A DNA stretch of 64,000 bases from positions 806,001 through 870,000 of the forward strand of contig NZ_FOZM01000001.1 of NCBI RefSeq assembly GCF_900114675.1. Direction: 5' to 3'. Under the pieces are notes generated by a model. The model ran no database searches. It was not told the origin of the DNA and saw nothing but the letters and a program-made list of their open reading frames with translations. Made by a program: the position numbers and the translations under genes. This document shows, in pieces, positions 28,372 through 36,350 of this stretch. This DNA is from Yoonia litorea. Its GTDB lineage: Bacteria > Pseudomonadota > Alphaproteobacteria > Rhodobacterales > Rhodobacteraceae. Within the stretch, counting starts at the first letter, position 1; each line of letters opens with the position of its first letter.

Positions 28372-30032
28372 GCGACCGCCTGATCTATCTACCTCTCGGA
28401 GGTGCCGGAGAAATCGGCATGAATGCCTATGTCTATGGCTACGGCAAAGAGGGGCAGGAGCGGCTGATTGTCGTGGACCTTGGTGTGACCTTCCCCGATA
28501 TGGATGGCACGCCGGGTGTTGACCTGATCCTGCCTGACATTGCCTGGTTGGAAGAGCACAAGGCGCAAATCGAAGGCATCTTCATCACTCATGCCCACGA
28601 GGATCACGTCGGGGCCATTGGTCACTATTGGGAACGCCTCGGTGCGCCTGTCTATGCCCGTCGCTTTACTGCCAATATCGCGCGGCGCAAACTGGGCGAA
28701 CATGGGCACCCTGAAAGCGTGGTGAAGGTCGTTGACCCTTATCCGCACATGATCAAATGCGGACCGCTGACCGTGTCCTACCTGCCAATCAGCCACTCGA
28801 TCCCTGAAAGCGCAGGGCTGTTGATCGACAGCCCCGAAGGGCGCGTGCTGCATTCCGGTGACTTCAAAATTGATGAAACGCCTGTTGTGGGCGATCCATG
28901 GAATGCGGCCCTGTGGGAAGAGGTCTCAAAGGATGGGGTGAAGGCACTGGTCTGCGACAGCACCAATGTCTTTTCCGCGGCACCTGGACGGTCTGAAGCC
29001 TCGATCGCCGATCCCGTGGCTGATCTGATGAAAGAGGCCAAAGGCATGGTTGTCGCGACCACCTTTGCCAGCAACATCGCGCGCCTGAAAACACTGGCAA
29101 CGGCGGCGCAAAAGGCAGACCGCTCTGTCGTGCTGCTGGGCCGGGCAATGCGGCGCATGGTCGAAGCCGCCGTGGAAGAAGGCATCCTGACAGGCTTTCC
29201 CAGCACAGTATCTCCTGAAGATGCGCAGAACATCCCACGCGAAAACCTGATGCTGCTCGTGACCGGATCACAAGGCGAACGCCGGGCCGCGTCTGCCCAG
29301 CTTGCGCAGGGCAACTACATGGGGATCAAGTTGAAAGAGGGCGATACGTTTCTCTTTTCGTCCAAAACCATCCCCGGCAATGAACGCGGTGTCATCCGCA
29401 TCATGAACCAGCTTTCCGAACTGGGTGTCGATGTCGTCGATGATGCCGGTGGCAAGTATCACGTCTCTGGCCACGCCAATCGCCCTGATCTGGAACAACT
29501 GCACAAGATCGTCCAGCCGCAAATCCTCATCCCGATGCACGGTGAGCATCGTCACCTGCGCGAACATGTGAAACTGGGCAACCAGGGTGGGATCACAGGG
29601 ATCGTGGCGGTGAACGGGATGATGATTGATCTGTCAGGAAACGCACCAACCGTCGCTGAATACATCGACACCGGGCGCACCTATCTGGACGGGTCGGTGC
29701 AGGTCGGCGCGCTCGATGGCATCGTGCGCAACCGCATCCGCATGGCGCTCAACGGGCAGATGGTTGTGACGCTGATCGTTGATGAAAACGACGAACCCTT
29801 GGGCGAGCCTTGGGTGGAGACAAATGGCCTGCCAGAAATCGGCTCGTCAGGAGCACCGCTGGTTGAAGTGGTCGAAGAAGACTTGGGTCAGTTCGTCATG
29901 CGCGCCAACGCCAAGACCTTGCGCGATGATGACAAGCTTGAGAAAGAGCTCAAAAGCATCGCGCGCCGGACCGCCCAGACAGAGATCGGCAAGAAGCCGG
30001 AAGTTATGGTGATCATCTCCCGTTTGGGCTAG
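28368..30032 (+). CDS. rnj: Ribonuclease J
   Basis: Metallo-beta-lactamase/beta-CASP ribonuclease with 5'-exo and endo activity in RNA maturation and decay. 554 residues. Zinc ligands are in THAHEDHVGAIGHY near residue 75 with later His/Asp at HSGDFKIDETP near 165. The beta-CASP segment holds SGHANRPDLEQL near 366 and PMHGEHRHL near 386. It overlaps coaX (ATGA), completing a nuoN-birA-coaX-rnj run that links complex I expression to this transcript. Confidence 0.95.
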   Translation: MSDRLIYLPLGGAGEIGMNAYVYGYGKEGQERLIVVDLGVTFPDMDGTPGVDLILPDIAWLEEHKAQIEGIFITHAHEDHVGAIGHYWERLGAPVYARRFTANIARRKLGEHGHPESVVKVVDPYPHMIKCGPLTVSYLPISHSIPESAGLLIDSPEGRVLHSGDFKIDETPVVGDPWNAALWEEVSKDGVKALVCDSTNVFSAAPGRSEASIADPVADLMKEAKGMVVATTFASNIARLKTLATAAQKADRSVVLLGRAMRRMVEAAVEEGILTGFPSTVSPEDAQNIPRENLMLLVTGSQGERRAASAQLAQGNYMGIKLKEGDTFLFSSKTIPGNERGVIRIMNQLSELGVDVVDDAGGKYHVSGHANRPDLEQLHKIVQPQILIPMHGEHRHLREHVKLGNQGGITGIVAVNGMMIDLSGNAPTVAEYIDTGRTYLDGSVQVGALDGIVRNRIRMALNGQMVVTLIVDENDEPLGEPWVETNGLPEIGSSGAPLVEVVEEDLGQFVMRANAKTLRDDDKLEKELKSIARRTAQTEIGKKPEVMVIISRLG

Positions 30033-30077
30033 CAGGCGGCCTGCGGCTTGATCACTGCTTTGTGAACCTGTTAGCAT

Positions 30078-30107
30078 TCTGGCATGTAGCGATTTTGCCA
30101 TGCCAGA
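30078..30107 (+). promoter_or_regulatory. Hairpin abutting a ribosome binding site
   Basis: Perfect nine-base inverted repeat TCTGGCATG / CATGCCAGA around a 12-base loop. The last stem base is immediately followed by AAAAGGAG, the ribosome binding site of the GTG start at 30120. Its closeness to the site suggests an effect on translation or mRNA stability; it is not a terminator as no T-run follows. Confidence 0.5.
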
Positions 30108-30119
30108 AAAGGAGTTCAC

Positions 30120-30476
30120 GTGTTTCATTTCAAGTCTATTCTCGCCGCAGGCGCGGCTGCCGTCGCGCTTTCTGCATGTGTTGATACATCGACAGCAACA
30201 CCTGTCAGTGCCGTCGCCGCAGACCGGAACGTGATCATCACCAATGCAACAGGCCGGACAATCTGGCGCTTCTATGGCTCCCGCGTGACCACGTCATCCT
30301 GGGAAGAGGATATTCTTGGATCATCGATCCTGCCGAACGGCGACTCCGTCAACATCAACTTTGATGACGGCACCGGCTCTTGCAACTTTGATATGAAAGC
30401 GGAATTCCGCGACGGGACCAGCATCGTGCAGCCCAACATCAACGTCTGCACCGTTTCGCGCGTGACCTTCCGGTAA
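30120..30476 (+). CDS. Small lipoprotein of unknown function
   Basis: 118 residues with a lipoprotein signal (FKSILAAGAAAVALSAC; lipobox LSAC). The mature domain is beta-rich: VIITNATGRTIWRFYGSRV, SILPNGDSVNINFDDG, and CNFDMKAEF paired with NVCTVSRVTF suggesting a disulfide. This pattern resembles small periplasmic beta-sandwich proteins, but I cannot name the family. The GTG start is supported by AAAAGGAG five bases upstream. It converges with the helicase gene, separated by a terminator-like hairpin. Confidence 0.75.
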   Translation: MFHFKSILAAGAAAVALSACVDTSTATPVSAVAADRNVIITNATGRTIWRFYGSRVTTSSWEEDILGSSILPNGDSVNINFDDGTGSCNFDMKAEFRDGTSIVQPNINVCTVSRVTFR

Positions 30477-30486
30477 ATGCATTTTG

Positions 30487-30511
30487 CGGGCACGCGGTTG
30501 GCGCGTGCCCG
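30487..30511. terminator. Perfect hairpin between convergent genes, probable bidirectional terminator
   Basis: CGGGCACGCG, loop GTTGG, CGCGTGCCCG: a perfect ten-base stem. It sits in the 42 bases between a plus-strand lipoprotein gene and the minus-strand helicase gene. T-rich bases flank it on one side (cattttg) and atta on the other, without a full T-run either way. Confidence 0.6.
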
Positions 30512-30518
30512 TAGACAA

Positions 30519-31976
30519 TTACTTGTCCTTTGCGCGTTCGGCGAAGCTTTTTGCCAGAAACGCGGGCACATCATCACCTAGACCGACGACATCACGGTCG
30601 TTTCTGCCACGATTGCGGCCACGGTTCCCACGATCCTGCTTCGGCTTGTCGTCGTGCTGCGGTTTAGCGGCTGCTTTCGGCTTGTCCTGCGCCGGCGCAT
30701 CCTCTGCGGCGGGGGATGATGCTGCCTCTTTGGCCGGCGCATCGTCCTGCTTGCGACGGCCACGGCTGCGCTTTGGTTTCTCATCAGACTTCGCACTGTC
30801 GTCAGAGTGCGGCGCAGCCTTTTCCTGTTTCAACGGATTGTCCATCCGCGGGATCGTCTGTTTGACGAGGTCCTCCACCGCCTCAAGATACTTATCATCG
30901 CGCGGGATCGCGATCATCACAGCGGTGCCTTTGCGACCGGCGCGACCGGTGCGCCCGATCCGGTGGACATAGTCTTCGGCGTGGCTTGGCACGTCGAAGT
31001 TAAAGACATGGCTCACGTTCGGGATATCAAGCCCACGGGCCGCCACATCTGAGGCCACAAGAAAGCGCAAGTCACCATCCCTGAACTTGTCGAGCGTTCT
31101 GGTCCGGTGGCTCTGGTCCAGATCACCATGGATGGGTGCGGCCTGATAGCCGTATTTGTTCAGCGATTTGGCAACGATATCGACGTCTGACTTGCGATTG
31201 CAGAAGATGATCGCATTGGTGCAGGCTTCGCCTTCCTGATCAATCAGCGCACGCAAGAGGGCGCGCTTTTGCGAGGCCTCTTTGCGCCGGTCAGCAGCTT
31301 TGAAAACAACAACGCCCTGCTTGATGTTGTCGTTCGTTGTGGCCGCCCGCGCCACCTCGATCTTTGCCGGGTTCGACAGAAAAGTGTTGGTGATCCGCTC
31401 GATCTCGGGGGCCATTGTCGCCGAGAAGAACAAGGTCTGTCGTGTGAATGGCGTGCGTTTGAAGATTTCCTCGATATCGGGAATGAACCCCATGTCGAGC
31501 ATCCGGTCAGCCTCATCCACCACCATGACCTTGACGTCCGTCAGAATGAGTTTGCCCCGCTCCAGATGGTCGAGCAGGCGGCCCGGCGTCGCAATCAGGA
31601 CATCGACACCTTTGTCGATGATGGCATCCTGATCCTTGAAGCTGGTGCCACCGATCAGAAGCGCGCGGCTCAGTTTGGTATATTTGGCATAGGCGTCAAA
31701 GTTCTCGGCCACCTGCGCGGCCAATTCACGGGTCGGGGCCAGAACAAGGCTCCGTGGCATCCGTGCACGGGCGCGTCCACGCCCCAGAAGGGTGATCATT
31801 GGCAGCGTAAAACTGGCGGTCTTGCCTGTGCCGGTCTGGGCAATGCCCAGAACATCGCGGCCTTCAAGCGCTGGCGGGATCGCACCTGCCTGAATAGGGG
31901 TCGGGGTTTCGTAGCCGGTCTCTGCTACAGCTTTGAGAACCTTAGGGGCAAGGTTCAAGTCGGAAAACTTGGTCAT
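30519..31976 (-). CDS. DEAD-box ATP-dependent RNA helicase, RhlE-like
   Basis: 485 residues with the full DEAD-box set in order: Q motif ETPTPIQ, motif I AQTGTGKTAS, Ia PTRELAAQV, GG, TPGR, motif II DEADRMLD, motif III SAT, ARGLDIPNV (V) and HRIGRTGRAG (VI), followed by a low-complexity C-tail from about residue 375. The tail alternates Lys, Arg, Pro, Asp and Ala, as in RhlE-type proteins that act on rRNA or structured mRNA, often induced by cold. AGGA lies five bases before ATG 31976. The gene is monocistronic, with its own upstream region of about 117 bases. Confidence 0.93.
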   Translation of the reverse strand: MTKFSDLNLAPKVLKAVAETGYETPTPIQAGAIPPALEGRDVLGIAQTGTGKTASFTLPMITLLGRGRARARMPRSLVLAPTRELAAQVAENFDAYAKYTKLSRALLIGGTSFKDQDAIIDKGVDVLIATPGRLLDHLERGKLILTDVKVMVVDEADRMLDMGFIPDIEEIFKRTPFTRQTLFFSATMAPEIERITNTFLSNPAKIEVARAATTNDNIKQGVVVFKAADRRKEASQKRALLRALIDQEGEACTNAIIFCNRKSDVDIVAKSLNKYGYQAAPIHGDLDQSHRTRTLDKFRDGDLRFLVASDVAARGLDIPNVSHVFNFDVPSHAEDYVHRIGRTGRAGRKGTAVMIAIPRDDKYLEAVEDLVKQTIPRMDNPLKQEKAAPHSDDSAKSDEKPKRSRGRRKQDDAPAKEAASSPAAEDAPAQDKPKAAAKPQHDDKPKQDRGNRGRNRGRNDRDVVGLGDDVPAFLAKSFAERAKDK

Positions 31977-32093
31977 TTACGTCCTGTGTATGCGGGTCGG
32001 TCCGCAATGATGATATAGGACGCATTTCCTCCGCGTCCGGCGTCTGGTGGATGTGGGCTATCCCATATGCTGCAGTGCGTCAAGGAAGGTCCC

Positions 32094-32912
32094 CTAGACC
32101 TTGCCTTTGCGTGACTTTTCCGCCGCGTTGCGCATCAACGCAAGCCGGCGGAAAACCGTCCCGTCGTCCGTGTTTAACCGCTCCAGCAGGTGCCGCACCA
32201 GATTGCCGATGGCAGGCGCTTGGCCCGCATCGCGCCAGAGCGGGGCCAGAAGATGGGCCTCAAGATCGCCCTGCAGCACCGAAAAATCCTTCATCCCCAT
32301 CGGCAGCGGGGATGTATTGCGATCCTTCACCTTGAACGCCTTCTGCGGTGGCAGGCCGGAAAAACAGCGTTCGGCCTCATAGATCTTCATCAGCGAAAAG
32401 AACATGCCCATCCGCGCAGCCAGCGTGCGGTCCGCTTCGCTTTGCCCATGCTCTGCAAAGGTGATCACAGCCGAGATCAGCCAACGCGTGGGCAGGGTTT
32501 CCAACAGCCAGTCTTCCTCTTCCTTCCAAAGGCGCAGGAAAAGGGCTGGCGCGCCATCGGGGTAGGTATGTTTGCGCAAATGTGCGATCAGCAACCCATG
32601 CAACAGTGCCAGCTCGCTATGGCCATGCAATTCACCCAAAAGCGCATGGCGTTTTTTTTGCGTGCGGCTCAAGCCTTCGGGGCGGGGGTTTTGCTGGGGT
32701 GGCAAAGGTTGCGACTTCAGCACCGCAAAATCAACGTCGTGCGGTGGCAAAGCCTCGCCGGTCAGAAGGGCACGCCGTTTTTGGTAGGCTGGCATCAGGC
32801 TGCCGATCCCGCCTTCAAATGTTTCGCCTGTCTTGTCCAAGCCCGCCTCCTGTCTCGCGCTGCCAGAAAACACAGCCGCCACGCAGAAGACAAGCGCGAG
32901 GCAGCTCTTCAT
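32094..32912 (-). CDS. Conserved-looking hypothetical protein, possibly exported
   Basis: 272 residues from ATG 32912. The N-terminus MKSCLALVFCVAAVFSGSA looks like a Sec signal peptide, but no ribosome binding site precedes it; instead it directly follows the terminator-like T-run of prfC. A later start at 32795 (MPAYQKRRAL) is possible and would make the protein cytoplasmic. The rest is helical and rich in Leu, Arg and Glu, with LLGELHGHSELALLHGLL, LWKEEEDWLLETLP and HLLAPLWRDAGQAPAIGNL. I recognise no domain. Start and localisation are uncertain. Confidence 0.6.
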   Translation of the reverse strand: MKSCLALVFCVAAVFSGSARQEAGLDKTGETFEGGIGSLMPAYQKRRALLTGEALPPHDVDFAVLKSQPLPPQQNPRPEGLSRTQKKRHALLGELHGHSELALLHGLLIAHLRKHTYPDGAPALFLRLWKEEEDWLLETLPTRWLISAVITFAEHGQSEADRTLAARMGMFFSLMKIYEAERCFSGLPPQKAFKVKDRNTSPLPMGMKDFSVLQGDLEAHLLAPLWRDAGQAPAIGNLVRHLLERLNTDDGTVFRRLALMRNAAEKSRKGKV

Positions 32913-32919
32913 CTTGGCC

Positions 32920-32969
32920 AAAAAACTCTGGGGGAGACGCCCCGCAGGGGCGGCGGGGGCAAAGCCCCC
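32920..32969 (-). terminator. Double hairpin with T6 after prfC
   Basis: On the minus strand, right after the prfC stop, come GGGGGC-TTT-GCCCCC (32969-32955) and CGCCCC-TGC-GGGGCG (32952-32938), then TCTCCCCCAGAG and TTTTTT (32925-32920). Two perfect six-base stems in tandem followed by T6 make a likely intrinsic terminator. The GC palindromes also look like the short repeats seen at gene ends in this bacterial group. Confidence 0.6.
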
Positions 32970-34564
32970 TAGACCATCATCTCTTTTGTCGCCGTCAGCT
33001 TCACGTCCGGATAGTCACGGACAACCCGGTCGATATCCCATTGCAATCGCGTCAGAAACACCGTGTCGCCGTCATTGTCCGTCGCGATGTGCTGCTTGTT
33101 TGCGGCGACGAACTTGTCGACTGCATCCTTCTCGCCGGCCACCCAGCGGGCAGAGGTGAACTGCGAGCCTTCGAAGCGGACCGGCAGTCCGTATTCCAAC
33201 TCGATCCGGCTGGCCAGAACCTCGAACTGCAGCGCGCCGACAACACCCACAATAAAGCCCGAACCGAATGTCGGCTTGAAGACCTTGGCGGCCCCTTCTT
33301 CGGCAAACTGCATCAGCGCCTTTTCCAGATGCTTGGCCTTCATCGGATCGCCAGCCCGGCAGGATTGCAGCAATTCCGGCGCGAACGACGGGATACCGGT
33401 CACACGGATTGCCTCGCCTTCGGTCAGCGTATCGCCAATGCGCAACTGCCCGTGGTTCGGAATGCCGATGATATCGCCAGCCCAGGCCTCTTCCGCCAAT
33501 TCGCGGTCAGAGGCGAGGAAAAGCACAGGGTTCGTAATCGCCATTTGCTTTTTGGAACGCACGTGGGTCAGCTTCATCCCACGTTCAAAATGGCCGGAGG
33601 CAAGGCGCACAAAGGCGACGCGGTCGCGGTGCTTGGGGTCCATATTGGCCTGCACCTTGAAGACAAAACCCGCCACCTTGCTTTCCTCAGGGGCGATATT
33701 GCGCGGTTCGGCGCTCTGGACCTGCGGCTCTGGGCCGTAGGTCGCCAGACCGTCCATCAGTTCTTTGACGCCAAAGCTGTTCATGGCCGAGCCGAACCAG
33801 ATCGGTGTCATCGACCCGTTGAGCACCGAAGCCGGATCGAGTGTCGGCAAAAGCTCCTTTGCCATCTCGATTTCTTCAAGGAACTTTTCCAGCAGATGCG
33901 CAGGCACATGCTCGGCCAGCTTCGGGTCGTCGATGCCGTTAAATTCAATGCTTTCGGCGATCTTGTTGCGGTCGGCGCGGTCCATCAGTTCCAACCGGTC
34001 GCGCAGGATGTCATAGCAGCCGATGAACTCGCGCCCGACACCGATGGGCCAGCTTGCGGGTGTGACATCAATGGCAAGGTTTTCCTGAATCTCGTCAATG
34101 ATCTCGAAGGTATCACGGCTTTCGCGGTCCATCTTGTTACAGAAGGTCAGGATCGGCAGGTCCCGCAGGCGGCACACTTCGAACAGTTTTTGCGTCTGAC
34201 TTTCGACACCCTTGGCACCGTCGATCACCATCACGGCCGCATCCACGGCTGTCAGCGTGCGGTAGGTATCTTCTGAAAAGTCCGAGTGGCCGGGCGTGTC
34301 GACAAGGTTGTAGCGGTATTTGCCAAAGTCGAACGACATGGCCGAGGCCGAAACGGAAATCCCGCGGTCCTTTTCCATCTGCATGAAGTCGGAGCGCGTA
34401 CGCCGCGCCTCGCCCTTGGCGCGGACCTGTCCAGCCATCTGGATCGCGCCGCCATAAAGCAGGAATTTTTCTGTCAGCGTCGTCTTGCCAGCGTCAGGGT
34501 GCGAAATGATCGCAAAGGTCCGGCGGCGCGCGATTTCTGGGGGAAGTTCAGGGCGATTTGTCAT
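32969..34564 (-). CDS. prfC: Peptide chain release factor 3
   Basis: GTPase that recycles RF1/RF2 from the ribosome after termination. 531 residues from ATG 34564, close to the 529 of E. coli. Motifs: G1 SHPDAGKTTLTEKFL near residue 18, G2/switch region with RGISVSASAM, G3 DTPGHSDF near 92, G4 NKMDR near 146. Two ATGs lie six bases apart; I choose the second because AAGGA then stands six bases upstream, while it touches the first. EF-G-like domains follow but the EF-G C-terminal domains IV/V are absent, as expected. Confidence 0.95.
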   Translation of the reverse strand: MTNRPELPPEIARRRTFAIISHPDAGKTTLTEKFLLYGGAIQMAGQVRAKGEARRTRSDFMQMEKDRGISVSASAMSFDFGKYRYNLVDTPGHSDFSEDTYRTLTAVDAAVMVIDGAKGVESQTQKLFEVCRLRDLPILTFCNKMDRESRDTFEIIDEIQENLAIDVTPASWPIGVGREFIGCYDILRDRLELMDRADRNKIAESIEFNGIDDPKLAEHVPAHLLEKFLEEIEMAKELLPTLDPASVLNGSMTPIWFGSAMNSFGVKELMDGLATYGPEPQVQSAEPRNIAPEESKVAGFVFKVQANMDPKHRDRVAFVRLASGHFERGMKLTHVRSKKQMAITNPVLFLASDRELAEEAWAGDIIGIPNHGQLRIGDTLTEGEAIRVTGIPSFAPELLQSCRAGDPMKAKHLEKALMQFAEEGAAKVFKPTFGSGFIVGVVGALQFEVLASRIELEYGLPVRFEGSQFTSARWVAGEKDAVDKFVAANKQHIATDNDGDTVFLTRLQWDIDRVVRDYPDVKLTATKEMMV

Positions 34565-34642
34565 GCGCATTCCTTATGCAATGCCGTGCAGAAGGGCAAT
34601 TGCTCTGCGTGCCTTAACCAAGAATTTGGGTTCTCATCATAA

Positions 34643-35284
34643 ATGCGGCCTATGTGTTGTCGCTCTCTTTCCAGCGTTGTTGCCCTGCTGGGGCTGACCG
34701 CCTGCGGCGGCGGGGGAAGCAGTGGCGGCAACAGTGGGATCGATCCGCGCTTGGCACGGCTCGATGTCTATGAGGCGCAGCAACTGCGGCTCTTTGGCAA
34801 TCCGCAAACCGGTGCCATCGGCATGGCGATCACGCAGGATCCGGCAATCCCTGCGGCTGGCACGCTGAACTTTGAAGGGGCCGCCGCCATCCAGATCGAA
34901 CACAGCAGCAAAACGCTCGCGCTTTACGGCGATGCGGTGCTCGCCCTCGATTTCGAGGCGGCAACTGCGGCAGGCTCGGTTTCCAATGTCTTTGGGCAGG
35001 CATTGACCGGCAAGGTTGCCGATTACACAGGTGAGCTTTCACTTGCAGGTGACGGGCTGGAGGGTGCTGAATTTCAGATCACCTATGCGGGCCGGCTGAC
35101 CACTGATGCAACTGACTACGGTTTTGCAGGCACGCTGGAAACAATGCTTCTGGGCGATCAGGTTGCCGGTGTCGCCGGCATCGACCTTGATGCCGATATC
35201 GCGCATGGGGCAGGGGTGCTCACTGGCAGCGTCATCGTTTTTGGTGAGGTGGCGGCGACGCAAGATACGCCCGTTGCACCTTAA
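34643..35284 (+). CDS. Lipoprotein with Gly-rich linker and beta-rich domain
   Basis: 213 residues. Lipoprotein signal ending LLGLTAC, then GGGGSSGGNSG, then a beta-rich domain with alternating hydrophobic residues and repeated phrases (GTLNFEGAAAIQIE, YTGELSLAGDGL, ADIAHGAGVLTGSVIVFGEV). The layout is that of surface lipoproteins with a TbpB-like beta-barrel, but no iron- or haem-binding motif is visible. Its stop codon TAA shares the tetranucleotide TTAA (35281-35284) with the stop of the convergent Hint-domain gene. A second lipoprotein of the same architecture is encoded at 47556. Confidence 0.75.
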   Translation: MRPMCCRSLSSVVALLGLTACGGGGSSGGNSGIDPRLARLDVYEAQQLRLFGNPQTGAIGMAITQDPAIPAAGTLNFEGAAAIQIEHSSKTLALYGDAVLALDFEAATAAGSVSNVFGQALTGKVADYTGELSLAGDGLEGAEFQITYAGRLTTDATDYGFAGTLETMLLGDQVAGVAGIDLDADIAHGAGVLTGSVIVFGEVAATQDTPVAP

Positions 35285-36237
35285 CCCCCCGATGCTTTGC
35301 GTAAAAGGGCTGCAGCCTGTTTCAGCGGGATCAGGTTATCTTTCACCTCATAGTCGTGATAGCCATGCAGACTGTGAGGCGTGTTCTGATCCGTCTGGTC
35401 GGTATGGGTGCGCGGATCGACCAGGTGAGATTCCGCAGCAATGCCTTCGGCAAAAATGATGTGATGGGCGTCAAAGATCAGTTGATAATAATCGACAAAT
35501 CCGCCCTTGCGCCGTGTGATCGACTGGCCATCGACAAGATGCCTTGCCTTGACAAGCACCTCGGCCCGTCCAGAGCCAAGCCTGTCGTCACGCTGGTAAA
35601 TGAACAACCGGTGGTCAGGGCGCAACAACAGATCACCTTCGTTGTTGAGCGCGCCGGACGGGATCACCACCGGCGCAAAGCTGCCTGTGGCGCGTAAGGT
35701 CGCATGGCCGATCGATTTTATAGGTTGCGGGCCTGCGTCGCGGGTCAGCACCTCATCTCCGGGGGAAAGCGCCTCCACAGGGCACATCCGGCCATCGCGC
35801 AGCGTGATCCGTGTGCCCTTTGCAAATGATCCGCTGGCGGCCTCTGCAAAACGTTTTGTCGCCAGATGACGCGCGATGCCGACAAGGCGGTAGTCCACCA
35901 GCGGCACCATTTCTCCAAGCGAGAGAACAAACACCTCTGCCGCCATGTCATCCTCGACCTCGACAAGGATCAGGACCTCATGGGTCGTACCGTCAGTGTC
36001 CATCAGGGTCAGGCAGCTATCGAGATGCACAAGATTTCCCGAGGCGTCGTCGCGCCGTAACGCGCCACGTTCAGAGATCAGCGTCAAAGGGCGCTGGCGC
36101 GCGCCTTGTATGATCTGGAAGGAATCGTCGAGCACAAGTTCATCAGCAAAAGAGATGAATTCCCCTTTCATGACACCGTCACTGGTGACCACATCGCTGG
36201 CGCAATACACATCCAATGTCAGAAGGCGATCCTGCAT
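35281..36237 (-). CDS. Hint (Hedgehog/intein) domain protein
   Basis: 318 residues. The N-terminal 130 residues are beta-rich and unrecognised. A Hint domain spans about 136-280: SFAKGTRITLRDGRMCPVEALSPGDEVLT, then the block B-like stretch with LLLRPDHRLFIYQ and LVKARHLVDGQSI, then YQLIFDAHHIIFAEGIAAES. In relatives the first residue of the domain is Cys (CFAAGTRI); here it is Ser 137. Such proteins are common in Rhodobacteraceae and often linked to secreted or self-cleaving proteins. No export signal is seen. Stop shared in TTAA with the convergent lipoprotein gene. Confidence 0.88.
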   Translation of the reverse strand: MQDRLLTLDVYCASDVVTSDGVMKGEFISFADELVLDDSFQIIQGARQRPLTLISERGALRRDDASGNLVHLDSCLTLMDTDGTTHEVLILVEVEDDMAAEVFVLSLGEMVPLVDYRLVGIARHLATKRFAEAASGSFAKGTRITLRDGRMCPVEALSPGDEVLTRDAGPQPIKSIGHATLRATGSFAPVVIPSGALNNEGDLLLRPDHRLFIYQRDDRLGSGRAEVLVKARHLVDGQSITRRKGGFVDYYQLIFDAHHIIFAEGIAAESHLVDPRTHTDQTDQNTPHSLHGYHDYEVKDNLIPLKQAAALLRKASGG

Positions 36238-36350
36238 GGGTCACGTCTATCCCAGCAGCATCGGCTCTCCAAGGTGCAATGACATTTGCCGAACATCAAT
36301 TGCAGTGCTACCTCGGCTGGTGAGGACAATAGCAAAAAGGGACGAGTGAG

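Noticed and set aside
32582-34276. 564-codon plus-strand frame opposite prfC
   Set aside because: prfC is unmistakable on the other strand; the plus frame has no motif and a shadow composition.
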